Under the pieces are notes generated by a model. That model searched no databases, had not been told where the DNA came from, and was given only the letters and a program-made list of their open reading frames with translations. The translations under genes were made by a program, and so were the position numbers. A stretch of DNA of 64,000 nucleotides from Papio anubis (lineage: Eukaryota; Chordata; Mammalia; Primates; Cercopithecidae). The stretch covers positions 72,441,754 through 72,505,753 of the forward strand of contig NC_044989.1 of NCBI RefSeq assembly GCF_008728515.1. The letters run 5' to 3'. This document shows, piece by piece, positions 1 to 11,240 of the stretch. How positions within the stretch are numbered: the first letter of the stretch is position 1; every line of letters starts with the position of its first letter.

Positions 1-149
1 GGAATACATCTGTTTAGTTTCCTTGGATTTGTCCTTGCAGAGCCAGCCTCTCAGATGTCCCTGCAAATTCCCACCTTCCTGCTATTCCTGCCCTTCTGTG
101 TTGCCCTCTCTCAGTGAACCAGGGCTGATCTGTGAGACCAAGAGTCTCA

Positions 150-585
150 CCATTAGGTAGAAGTAAGGGTGCATGACCTTTGATGCTGGGAGGTCACAGA
201 AGACATTGCAGCTTCATCTTTGTGCTCTCGAATCTCTCCCCGGAAAGCCCACCACCATGTCATGAGGACATTAAAGCAGCCCTGTGGAGGGATCCACCTG
301 GGAAGGAAGTAAATTCTCCTGCCAAAGGCCAGCACCACGTTCCAGCTGTGTGAGTGAACCACCTTGGAAGCGGGTCCTCCCAACCCATAGAGCCTTCGGA
401 TGACCGCAGCCCCAGCCAACAGGTCAGAAGACTGCAACCCAATGAGAGTCCTGGGCCAGGACCACCAAGCCTCTCCCAAATTCCTGACCCACTAATATTG
501 TGAGAGAACATGGTGTTTATTATTGCTGTAGGCCACCAAATTTTGAGATAATTTGTTAGGTGGCAATAGATAACTGATACCATCT
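150..585 (+). mobile_element. MLT1-type MaLR LTR (old solo LTR)
   Basis: The segment has the usual order of an MLT1 LTR. It opens with a 'gcttcatctttgtgctctcg'-like block, then 'ccatgtcatgaggacat...aagcagccct', then 'ccttggaagcgggtcctcc'. It closes with the 3' block ending 'ggcaatagataactgatac'. It is diverged and has no internal coding region. The subfamily was not determined. Confidence 0.75.
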
Positions 586-1289
586 CCTTCTTTTTAACTC
601 ATTGGCCTTTTCAATAAATGTTCTTTTACTTCTGTTTGTCCAGTATTGGGATTTGACATTGGTTCTGTCAGAACTTGTGCAGGTTTCTGTTCAAACCTTT
701 CATTCCCAGAGGATGAAGAAGACAAAAGTTGAGCTATGCTATGTTAGCTTTGTTTTCCCCAACTGGGGTCTGTGAGGCTCATGGTGAGCAGAGGCTTCTA
801 TGGCTTAATAAGCCTGGTGTGGGGTGTCTCATCACCGTGTGGAAGGGTTTTCTGTACGGGGGTATTTGAATGTCCCTGCTCTATCTAGAAGTGAGTGATC
901 ACTGGAGCCAGTGGGCTCCCCAGCTCCACTAGCCCTTCCTCTGCCAGCCATGGGGCCACCGTACGTATGCACTTTCTTGCTTGCACAGACCTCCCCTGGC
1001 ACCTGCAATGCTTCTCCTGGGGGCTCCCACAGGCCACAGGGATTTCATTGTGTAGCACATTTGAGAGCCAAATGCCCCTTTCCTTTGCTGAAGCCCATCA
1101 TCCAACTAACTCTCCAGACCACATAGTTTAGATTATGTTCTTGACTGGAGCATTAGGGGCACCGTCAGGAGCAGTAACCAAACAGGAAGAACACACTTGA
1201 GGCACTATTTGGCATCATCTTTTACAGCTGAACATATACACATCCTCCAAGCTCCTTCTAAAGAAACTGGAATTTGTTCATCAAGAGAT
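586..1289. other. Gene-free unique sequence
   Basis: Only short chance reading frames are present. I see no recognisable repeat, RNA gene or splice-flanked exon. Confidence 0.5.
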
Positions 1290-1527
1290 AAGAATGCTCA
1301 CAGCAGCACTGTTTATGGTAGAAAAAAAACTGAAGACAACCAAATATTCATTGACTGTAGAATGGATAGATAAATCCAAGTGTGTTTATTATAGATGGTG
1401 GGTTATTATACAGTAGTGAAAAAACGAACCGTAACTCCACATGTCAACATGGAGGAATCTCAACACTCACAACGTGGTGCAGAAGCAAGTGAAAGAAAAA
1501 TGATTCCATTTATAAAATGGCAGGAGT
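1290..1527 (+). mobile_element. Old L1 fragment (end of ORF2 / 3' UTR)
   Basis: The sequence resembles the degenerate 3' part of L1 ORF2. It has the 'cagcagcactgtttatggtag' block, a later 'gaatggatagataaa' and a 'tgattccatttata' block. It is interrupted by stops and by the Alu fragment that follows. Probably an L1M-class remnant. Confidence 0.6.
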
Positions 1528-1622
1528 TCCGGCACTTTGGGAAGCTGAGGCCCTTGAGCCCAGGAGTTCGAGACCAGCCTCGGCAACACAGCAAGACTCT
1601 GTCCTACAGAAATTAGATAAAA
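1528..1622 (+). mobile_element. Alu fragment (AluJ-like left part)
   Basis: The core 'ggcactttgggaagctgagg' and the block 'gagaccagcctcggcaacac' are recognisable. The head and the right monomer are missing. Confidence 0.7.
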
Positions 1623-4600
1623 TAAAATAGCAGGCAACATGAAATATTCTTTTGCTTAGGGCTGTATTCCAAGGTGGGAAGCCTAGTGATAAACTCGAAA
1701 TTGGGGGACCTCGGAAGTGGGGAGGACGCAACCAAAGAGAGCTGTCCTGGGCAGGTGCAAGCCCTGGCAGAGTTAATTTTCTCATCCTGAGAAATTGCTT
1801 CACTGGATATTGAAACAGAAGAAAAAGCAGGGTATTTGCTTCATTGTTACTCCTTAACCTGCACACATACAATGTAACAAAGTGAAATACACACACAATG
1901 TAACAAATTGAAAAAATAGATCCTAACCAGCTTTCAGATCAGATCTCCACAATGCCTGTGTCCTCTAGGCTAGATGTTGGTTCTCCCTCTTCTCCCTCTT
2001 TGAGTCTCAAGCAACAGTCACTCCCTGTGCCAGAAAATCCCACCCCTGCCCTCGAAGAGCCACCTTAACCAGTTCTTCCAGGGTCCTCAGTCTCCAGAAG
2101 CCCCTGTGACCAGCCAGATTGGCATCTCTTGGGCCCGTGGTCAGCTCCTACCTGGACCGCCTTGAACACCAGGCAGTAAATTCATTCTTGTGCATGAACT
2201 CCTTGGAGTGAGGAATATATCATTTGTAAGGACAAATGCAAGGACAGGGCCCATTCTGAGCTGTGTAAGGTCTGAGAATTGTATCTACATCGTTGGAGTA
2301 GCTGGTTTCAGAGGGTGAGATGCATTCACTGACTCAGCACTCACGGGTGAGTGAGCAGACAGCGGCCTGGGAGCCAAGAAAACCAGACTCTACGAAACAA
2401 GCCGTTAGCCATGAGGAGGCCACTTTTACTTTCCGGGCCTCAGTCGCTTCATCTGTTCAGTGGGATGTTTGGACCAAGCGAAGTTCACATCCATTTTAAC
2501 CCCACAGTCCCTGTTGTTACGCATTCACGGAGTGCAAGGGTCCCCTAGGAGCATAAAGAGACGGCGCTCCCCTTGAGAAAGCAGGGCCACTCACGGCACG
2601 TAATCAAAGAGCACTGAGGAAGTTCAGCTCAAGGCCAAAATCCCCAGCACAGAGACACGGACCACAGGTGCTGAGAAAAGTCACCCGCTGAGGCTGGGTT
2701 TGGGAGCACACGTGAACTGGGGTGGGAACAGGGAGTGTCCCCCTGGCCTCACAGTCCTGTGAGCTCACAGAGGCTCTTCCGGCCCGTTTCTGGCATAGGC
2801 CTGCAAGGCGCAGCTGGAATCAAGAGTGGACTGGGGAGAGGCGAGACTCAAGAGTTTCGATCCGAAAGCCTGCGGGCAGGCTGAGCGCAGAAGCAGACCA
2901 GCAGCGAATGGGGAAATCTGTGGAGCTCGGGTGGAGCCAGATTTCTGGCTGCGTGCTATGTCCACTCCCCTGGGAGGGACCCTCTTGCTGGATGTAGGAG
3001 TTAAGTGTGACGGTTAGACACTCCCCAGTGGCTGAATGTCCAGTCTGTAGACAAAGCTTAGGAGTGTTCGGCCACCAGGCCTATGTCCTTCCCCAGCAGC
3101 TATGCTGGGTTGACTCCAGCCAATGAGCTGATGAACCCCAGGTCTGGGAATACTGGGTGCTCTGTGCCATCTACCCTGCTCCATCATCCTTGCAACTGAT
3201 GGGGTAAGATGGTTCATCCAGGATTGGGTGGTTTATGGCTGGGCCAAGAGAGGGAGGTGGGAGTTAGGGGTTAAGTTGCCCCGAATTGATCCCAGGTGAC
3301 CTGGCGTCTCAGAGAAAAAGCCAGCCTCCTGCAGGGGTCCCCCAAAACCAGCCTCAGCCTAGTGCTGAGGCCTGAGGACCAGGGCAAGCAGTCCTGGAAT
3401 AAGGTAGCAGGGATGGAGCAGGTCTCCCATGCTGAGAGCTGCAGCAGCCTGGCCCCATCGGAGGCAAGGGACAGGTGCTTTCCTATCCACACAGCCTAAG
3501 AGCCCCACAGCCTCAGTCCCTCTTCCAGGCTCTGACGTCTGGCCCTGCTGGGTCCCTGCGTGCTGCCCTAATGAGACCAGCAATGAAGGCTCACACAGCC
3601 CAGCTTCCCGTCTCTGGAATTTCCCGCTAATCAAATGCCCTGGAAGCCCAGTGAGTGTGTGCAGCCGGGTCACGTTTTTGTTTGCTTGACAGGAGGTGAA
3701 AAGACGTTTCCCTGTGGGAGATTGTCTGCCCGAGGTTGCACTGAATCTTTGTTACTGAGACACCAGTTCTGCTAGTCCCCCACCTAAGTCCCCTCAGGTC
3801 TGTTATGACCCTCAACTTCTAAATCCCTGGGAGGACGGCTGGCATGGGAATGAGGCTCACCAGGAACCAGGGCTTCCTCAGGCATGCAGTTAGAAAGGGC
3901 CAGAACCACAGCCAGAGCTGCAAATGCCCTCCAGATCGGCAGGCCCAGCATCCCAGGCTGGGCTGGTGGAGGCTCCCCAACCCTCCCAGCCATCTGGGAA
4001 GCCCCCCTCTCTCAGGCCCTCATGGTGAGGCTGACAGTCACATGTCCCCACCCCTACCTGACAGAGCAAGCACATGGCCCCACCAGCTAATCAAGTTGCC
4101 TCTCCCCACCCACAGCCAATCATTCTTCCATGGGGTTGCATGAGGACCAGAGAGAGAAGTCCCCCTTCCACCAGGGCTGCACGGACAGGGCAGCTCGTGG
4201 CCCACCAGTGTCCTCCCCACTCAGAATGGAGCCAGACAGAGACATTCGAGAACCAAGAGATAAAGCCAGAGCGAGCAGCTGGGGGGGTCCCATTTGAAAC
4301 CAGGGCCTGGCACTGCCTGAAGCGGGAGCCCCTGATGGACTCAGCGGCTCTGAGGCAGTGGGGACTTGTTTCCAGTTCCTTGTCTTTACTGACTGCAAGA
4401 GCCCAGGCCTTTGCTCTCCATAGCTGTCACTGTATCCCCCAGCCTCACCCTCCTCAATCCTCCACACAGCACCTGTGGCTCTGCAGCCCTGGGCCAACAC
4501 CGTGATGGGTCCTGGACTGGCTGTTGGACAGCTCAGATGCAGAGGCCCAGAATTGGCTGCTGGGGCATCCCCCATTCCCAGGAGAGTGGGTTGCCCTGGA

Positions 4601-6280
4601 GCAAGGCTGCCTGGCCTCCTCAGGGAGACCCCAGCCCCTGTCTCAGGAATGCAACTTTCTCTGAAGAGCCCACTCCATCGCACAGACTCCAAGCCCTCGC
4701 TCCCTGCCCAGATGCTTCGCTGGCTGAGACTGCCCGCGCCCTGCTTTCTGCGCATTGCACAGCGTTTCGGCTCTTTAGCTTGAAGGTTTGTGTTATTTCT
4801 TATTGGAATAAAATGCCAAACCAGAACTAACGGTGGGACTCAGTGAGCTGTTTGGAAACGCCTCTTTGAGCCACAGCACAAAAATCAGCACAGCATGTCC
4901 AACCTTCCTGTGAATTGAGGAAGCAGGTACCTGCGAGGTCCCGCCTGGGATGGGAGGGCCGGGGATGGCTCTGAGCCAGCATTGAGGGGAGCGACTCATT
5001 CAGTCAGCAAGTGGGCCTGAGCCAGCTCGGGCTGGGGAGAAGACCAGAGCAGAGGGCCTTGCCCGTGGTTTGAAGCCCAGGTGCCGGGGCTGGTGTGTCC
5101 AGGACAGAGGCCCGCGCCCCTTGCCCTCAGGGAAGATCCGCCCAGGAGTGAGATTCTGAGTGCTCCTCCAGCCGCAGCCCCTCAGCGTGTTGTGACAGGG
5201 AGGGGCAGAGGCTGGGGAAACCAGTCAGCCACTCTGTGAGTCAAGCCTTTGGCAGGCGGCCCCCAGCCCCAGGGCATCTCTGACTCAGCCTGCTGACTGA
5301 CGGACAGGAGATCTATGGACAGGAGGCAGTGAAAGTGCCGGGAAAGGGTGGACCCAGGGCAGAAAAGGCTCTCAGCTTCCCCAGAGATCTTGAATTGGGC
5401 TCCCTTCGAAGCCTGGCCCCAGGGCACCCTGCACTCCTCTCTGTCCTCCTCCTGGCACACCCCCTCTGTCTGAGAGCCTGAGCCGGTGAGTGCAGCCTGA
5501 GGGACAGAGACGCACACTTCCCAGTCGCTGGCAAGTGAGCAGCCCAGCAGCCCCTACTCCAGGCCAGACAACATCCTGCCCTCCAGAGGACCCGGTCCTC
5601 CAGGGAGGGTGGGGCTGATGCTGAGGGCTGAGGAAAGATCACTTCCTGGCCTTCAACCCTTCCACACCCTGTCATGGGCCCCACCCCACTACAAGTTCTC
5701 TCCAAGCACTACTCAGCACATGCTTGGGGCCAGCCCTGACCCCCAGGTCGTTTTCTTAAGCATGTGTGCCTCATGGCCTCCCCCACCCTGTAGAGTGCTG
5801 CAGGTTTGGCCCCTCAGGACACACACACTCATTTCTCCAGTTTGAGCCCACACTTGCCCTGACTCCTCTCTGTGTTCTCTCCCTCCTCCCAGCCTCCCAG
5901 GCACTGTCCCCAGCCTACCACTGCCAAGGAGCCCCCAGACGCACCCTCAGCCCCAGGGCCACCTGCAGGCCAGAGCAGGGGCTGCAGGAAGCTGCACTTC
6001 CTCTGGCTTTCTCAGGGCCCAAGGAGGGGCCTGCTCGGTTCCCTTGTTCAGCCCCTTCTCTGCCAGCCCTACAGGAAAGAAAGGAGGCCACGCCTCAGAG
6101 CTTGTGCCCCAATCTGGAGCTTCTGCACCCGTGCCCCAGGTCCATCTGGCCCCACCCTCACCTGTCTTCACTCTGAGCCTGGAGAGGCCCAGGACTTCCA
6201 GAAAGCTGCAGACCAGGACCCTCAGCAGCTCCTCCCCATTCTGGGAGAAAGCCCCAAGACAGCCTCTGAGACGACTCTGA
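1623..6280. other. Gene-free, moderately GC-rich intergenic DNA
   Basis: No homology-supported coding exon or RNA gene is visible. The longest frame, about 210 codons on the minus strand at 4120-4755, is low-complexity in amino-acid sense, overlaps several other frames and matches no protein I know. No dated mobile element was recognised. Confidence 0.5.
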
Positions 6281-6423
6281 CTTTCTAACTGGAACCTTGG
6301 GCAAGTCACTTAGCACTCAGAGCCTCAGTTTCTTCGCATGTAAAAAGGGATCATCGAGCCTGGAATATAGTAGAATGATGAATCAAAATTCTCTCTTATT
6401 AGTTACTATTACTGAATGTTCGT
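6281..6423 (+). mobile_element. MIR fragment
   Basis: The segment contains the MIR core 'cttgggcaagtcacttag' followed by 'gcctcagtttcttc', both typical of this tRNA-derived ancient SINE. It is directly followed by an Alu. Confidence 0.65.
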
Positions 6424-6710
6424 CTGTTTTGACTCACACCTGTAATCCCAGCACTTTGGGAGGCTGAGGTATAAGGATCACTTTAGGCCAGGATTTTGAG
6501 ACCAGACTGGGCAACAAAGTGAGATCCCACCTCTACTGAAAATTTTAAAAATTAGCTGGGCATGTGGCACATGCCTGTGGTCCCAGCTACTCAGGGGGCT
6601 GAAACAGGAGGATCACTTAAACCCGGGAGGTTGAGGCTGCAGTGAGCCATGATCATGCTACTGTACTTTAGTCTGGATGACAGAGTAAGACTGTCAAAAA
6701 AAAAAAAAAA
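6424..6710 (+). mobile_element. Alu, old (AluJ-like), 5' end eroded
   Basis: Both monomers are recognisable. The left begins near 'actcacacctgtaatcccag'. The right monomer has 'agctgggcatgtggcacatg' and ends in a poly-A run at 6695-6710. Many CpG-derived changes suggest great age. Confidence 0.85.
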
Positions 6711-6741
6711 TGAAAGAAAGAAAGAAAGAGAAAGAAAGAAA
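6711..6741 (+). repeat. (GAAA)n simple repeat from Alu tail
   Basis: Repeated GAAA units continue directly from the Alu poly-A tail. Confidence 0.85.
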
Positions 6742-7121
6742 TACCTGAGGCTGGATAACTTATAAAGAAAAGAGGTTTACCTGGCTCATGGTTTTGCAGG
6801 CTGTCCAGGAAGCATGGCGCCAGCATTTGCTGGGCTTCTGGGGAGGCCCCAGGGAGCTTTCACTGATGGCAGAAGGTGAAGTGGGAGCAGGTGTGTCACA
6901 AGGTGAGGGAGGGAGCAAGGGGTGGGGCCGGCTCCTTTTTAAACAGCTGGATCTTGCATGAACTCAGAGAGTGATAACTCACTCATTGCCACGAGGAGGG
7001 CACCAAGCCATTCACGAGGGATCTGCCCCTGTGCCCCTAACACCTCCCACCAGGCCCCATCTCCAACACTGGGGGTTACACTTCAACATGCGATTTGGAG
7101 GAGACACACATCCAAACCATA
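6742..7121 (-). mobile_element. MaLR LTR (MST/THE1-like), antisense
   Basis: Read on the plus strand, it runs from 'tacctgaggctggataact' through 'cacctcccaccaggcccca' to 'catccaaaccata'. That is the reverse complement of a MaLR LTR, which usually starts with a TGATATGGTTTGG-type block. No internal retroviral region is attached, so it is probably a solo LTR. The subfamily is uncertain. Confidence 0.7.
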
Positions 7122-8104
7122 CCTCTGACCTAAATATAGAGCACTAATTCTGAACCTTAACTGATTATAGCATCTCCGGACCCCTTTTGAAAGTGATGGA
7201 AGCTATGAACTCTCACCTCCAAGAAGGCACAAAAACAAAAATTGTAAATACAATACAGGTGCAAAGGCCTCCGAGGGCCATCCATGAATCCCAGGTTCAT
7301 GGCCATCTGGGTCATTTCCACTTTGGGGCCCTTACGAGCACTCCTGTACCTTCACACACGAGGAGCGGATGCAGCGTCGTTTGAGGATGGAATAGCCAGG
7401 TCAGCTTGATGAGCTTCTGCTGAAGCATTTTCCAGAGCTGTTCACTGTTTTCCATGCCCATTGAGTGTAAGGAGCACTTAGTGTGAATGCACTTTTGACT
7501 TTTTGCTCCCCTCGTGCATTCCCTTGCTCTTCTCACAAGGGCCAGCGTTGGACCTACAGACCCTGACACTGTGCTGGAGAGGCGAGCCCTTTGCAGGCTC
7601 CTGGAGACTTCCATCAGGAGTTCGCCACTGTCTAGCAACGGCCTGCTGGGCAGCAGACACTGCTTAATTACATTGTCTCCTTTAACCCCGTCCAGTGCTC
7701 TTCAACACTGAAATGTTGAAGAAATGATTCTCCTGCATGGTGGATAAGAAAACTGAGGCAGATACACCAAGGTCTGTGTTTCATAGGGGAAACAGGCTTT
7801 AGGTCACACCAGACACAAGGAATGTATCTACAGTCAGAGACTTAGAGACCACCGGATGAGATGCCAGGCCTTGGCAGGGAACTCAAAAGTGGCAAGAATT
7901 AGGGTGACTTGTGAAGAAGTGAGTGCTGTTGGTCTTTTAGACAGGCCACATATATAGGACCATGTGAAAAAAAAGGAGCATCTTTCTACAGGAAGCCATC
8001 CCTGATTTACTCTATCCCACAGGAATAATTGCTCTGCTTTGCCTCCCTGATTATGCACTCGCTTTATGATAAAACTTTTTGGGTTGAGTTTTATAAATAT
8101 CATT
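7122..8104. other. Gene-free unique sequence
   Basis: No coding, RNA or repeat feature was recognised in this stretch. Confidence 0.5.
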
Positions 8105-8505
8105 GATACCCGGAGTGGACACTTAAGGCATGATCCATCTCTCTGGCCACCCCACCTCTCAGCTGCCTTATTTGTGCCGAAGGATCCTGTCTCCTGGGGC
8201 AGAGCTGACTAGCCTGGAGGAGAATACAGCTGGACCCATCAGATGCTCTCTTCTGAGAAACCGAAATGGCAGACTGGGAGATCCACTGCCAACAAACCAC
8301 TGGAGCTGAGTCACATGGATGAGAAGGCAGCACCACAATCTCCCATTACTGGGGTCTCCAGGGCAAACCCCTTTCTATGGCTTTGAGTTTGGGTCTTCCT
8401 TGGAGTCCATGAGACATCCAGAGTCCTCCCAATAAATTCCTTTTGGTGCTGAAGCCACTGCTATTTAGTCTCTTTTACTTGCAATTGAAAGAATCAGAAA
8501 TGATC
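8105..8505 (+). mobile_element. Probable MLT1-like LTR
   Basis: The 3' part reads 'cccaataaattccttttgg', then 'cttttacttgcaattgaaag', which resembles the end of MLT1 LTRs including their polyadenylation signal. The 5' part is weakly recognisable, so the left boundary is a guess. Confidence 0.45.
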
Positions 8506-9720
8506 TAACTTTGGAGCAGGAAGGAAGCTCACATCCACCTCCTCACTTTTCAGATGAGAGAACCGAGGCCCAGAGAAGGGAGTCATCGATCGAGCACCTC
8601 ATAGGTAGGGGACGGCAGAGGCTGGACTGGACTGCCATCCCCAGACACCCTGTGCAACACCCACAGTGTCAACTCTGAGGATCACAGCAGGGCTCCCCAC
8701 ACCTGCCTCCTCCCACAGCAGGAAGATCTCAGAGGGAGTTGGGTTAGGGACACGGTGGGAGGGAGGCCTGGGGAAGAGGCTTGGAATCGCTAAGTGTGGC
8801 GCCAAGTACATATTTGTACTTAGAAATTTGTAAAGCTTTTATAACCAACCCATACCCTAACTGGGGTTTCAAGTTACTCATGGGTTATGGAACTCAATCA
8901 AGACTTGAATTATGAAATTAATAAAGAAGAGCCATCTGGCTGGTGACAGGCAAAGATGTGTGGGTTGTGTCTTGAGCTGACACCACAAGTTTGGCATCTG
9001 TTGGTGTGAGCCACCGACCCTTGGGAGGTGTCACCAGGTGACAGCCCTCCAAGACAGGGTTAACGCATCTGTTCCAGCCCCCTGGCAGGGTATAAACAAC
9101 AACAGGCAGGTCGGAACTTGAGGATAATTTTTCATTCTTGCTATCAGCCCCAAAGGATATCCCAATTTTTTGGATGAACTGAGATTTGGCCTGATGGAGC
9201 TTTGCTTGGGATGAAGGCGCCTTTGGGTAGGACCTGAAAGTTTAGCTGGCCCATGCCCCTTCACTTCATTCTCTAATCTCTTCATCCATTCAAAGGGATG
9301 AAAAACTGGAAAACTGGTTCTAAATCTTGGAATGGGGAATAAATAAGGGAAAGAAGGGGATAAAGAGATGAGAAAGTATCTGTGGAGTTGACTTGTAAGG
9401 TCATAGAAAAGGTTGACATTGTCTCTCTGAGAAGAGACAGGAAGTCCCAGACACAATCCACACCCACCCGTTGGCCTTTTCTGTCACTAATAGAAATCAC
9501 TGGGTCACATCTGACTTAATTTCACTCTTTTTCTCCACCCTCTCTTCAAACTGGTGGAGGACCTTGGGGGACTTTCCAATTCTGGTTTTTCTTAGAGCAG
9601 AAAGACAACAAACCACACAGGTCAGCTGCAATCCTCTGCACATCTCGACACCTCTGTCTGCATTCAGGGCCCCACATATGAAATTCAGCTCTGCTTTGAT
9701 TTCTTGTAATTCAACAGATG
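8506..9720. other. Gene-free sequence with a MIR-like fragment
   Basis: Around 8530-8585 the text 'tcagatgagagaaccgaggc' resembles the 3' part of a MIR or L2 element. Nothing else was recognised. Confidence 0.45.
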
Positions 9721-10024
9721 GGCCTGAGATGGTGGCTCACACCTGTAATCCCAGCACTTTAGGAGGCCAAGGAAGGAGGATGACTCAAGTCCAGGGGTTT
9801 GAGACCAGCCTGGCCAACATGGCGAGACTCCATCTCTACAAAAATTGTAAAAATTAGCCAGGCATGGTGGCACACACCTGTAGTCTCAGCTATTCAGGAG
9901 GCTGAGGAGGGAGGGTCACTTGAGCCCAGGAATTCAAGGCAGCAGTGAGCTGTGACTGCACCACTGCACTCCACCCTGGATAACAAGTTGAGATCCTGTC
10001 TCAAAAACAAACAAACAAACAACA
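9721..10024 (+). mobile_element. Alu, full-length, plus orientation
   Basis: A dimeric Alu with an ordinary left monomer, a middle A-rich linker, a right monomer ('gccaggcatggtggcacaca') and an (AAAC)n tail at about 10003-10024. Confidence 0.9.
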
Positions 10025-10174
10025 ACCACGAAAAAACAGAAACATGTATTTAGTGCAAGCCTATTGTAAGCAAGACGTCATGCAAAGCACTCAGTAAATA
10101 TTAACAGAGAAGGCAGGAGAGCTGTTTCCACTTCCAGAGTTATCTTATTTTTGAAATTCTAACACTGAAAGTAT

Positions 10175-10610
10175 TACCTATTCAAATCTTTTGCCATTTT
10201 TTTTTTCTATTAGATTTTTTCCTATGGGGTTGTTTGGGCTCCTTGTATTTTCCGGTTATTCTCTTGTGAGATGGGCAGTTTGCAGATATTTTCTCCCATT
10301 CTGTGGGCTGCCTCTTCACTTTGTTGATTGTATCCTTTGCTGTAGGAGCAGAAACTTTTTAACCCATTTATGCCTAGTGTTCCATCATTGGAACGCTAAG
10401 CTTGTGGGAGTTATTTGTATCCTACTGCTCAAGGTCATCACCAAGGTCTGATTTTTCACACATAAAACATTTGCAGCCTCCAGCATAAATGGGTTAACTT
10501 GATGTGAACCAATTTTCCCATGTTGGCTTTGGTTGCCCTTGCTTGTGGGGTATTACTCAATAAACCTTTGCCCAGTCCATTAAACCAAAGTCTTCAACTA
10601 TTTCAACCTC
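10175..10610 (-). mobile_element. Old L1 ORF2 fragment, antisense, split by MER85
   Basis: The left part contains 'tattttctcccattctgtgg' and the right part 'tttggttgcccttgcttgtg'. Both are typical of the antisense strand of L1 ORF2. The two halves are separated by the 139-bp element at 10359-10497 and would join without loss at a single TTAA. Confidence 0.75.
10359..10497 (+). mobile_element. MER85 (piggyBac-class MITE) with TTAA target site
   Basis: A non-autonomous DNA transposon of 131 bp lies between two copies of TTAA, at 10359-10362 and 10494-10497. The ends are a perfect 11-bp inverted repeat: CCCATTTATGC at 10363-10373 and GCATAAATGGG at 10483-10493. The interior agrees with MER85 as I remember it. 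MER85 is mobilised by piggyBac-type transposases, and the human relative is PGBD3. The element interrupts an antisense L1, so it is younger than that L1. Confidence 0.9.
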
Positions 10611-10967
10611 CTCATATCCCAATAACATATTTTAATTCTGAATTCTCCCAATAACCAATATCTATGCATCAAAATTCGTAAGTTGAACATCTTTTTATAT
10701 AACAGAATGATTAGGCTTGCACTGCCTCGCCTCTCTTACCTATCACTAGGATATTCACAGTTCTTTCTATTTGCATATTTGTATTTTTTAAAGACTTTTT
10801 CTCAGAGCAGCATTATGTTCACAGCACAACTGAGAGGAAGGTAAGAGATTTATCATAAACCCGCTGTCCTCATAACTTCTCCATTATCAACAACATCCCC
10901 AGCAGAAGAATATGTGTGTTACTGTTGGTGCACTTTGATTTTTTAAAATACATGCATACACATATAC
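10611..10967. other. Gene-free AT-rich sequence
   Basis: Nothing recognisable except possible further eroded L1. The end runs into an AC-rich stretch just before the repeat copy at 10968. Confidence 0.4.
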
Positions 10968-11240
10968 ACAGTCACACAAAGCCCCTGGGAACATGGCTTT
11001 GTTTTGATGGAGAAGCAGTTGACATTATAATAATGCAAGCAACTTCACATGGAGCAGCAATGGCTTCGACTTGGAGTCTCGCCAAGCTTAAAATGTCATT
11101 TACCACCCCCATTCCCATCAGTCCACTCACTGCCTTGCTAGCTCCTTCACTTTCCTCTAGAGTAACATTGGTCTCCATCTGTTCTCTCCCACATCACCTG
11201 CCCATCTCAACCTTGGCCTGCAAGGTATCATTTATCCCCA
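10968..11240 (+). repeat. Diverged direct repeat, copy A
   Basis: This segment is related to 15800-16085. Shared blocks include 'gtcacacaaagccc(c/t)tggga', 'taaaatgtc', 'agtaacatt' and a final 'accttgg' block, in the same order and orientation. Both copies follow an AC-rich run. I do not recognise the repeat family. It may be an interspersed repeat or an ancient local duplication. Confidence 0.6.

Noticed and set aside
4120..4755. 211-codon minus-strand frame
   Set aside because: No recognisable protein features, several competing frames, and no exon-like boundaries.
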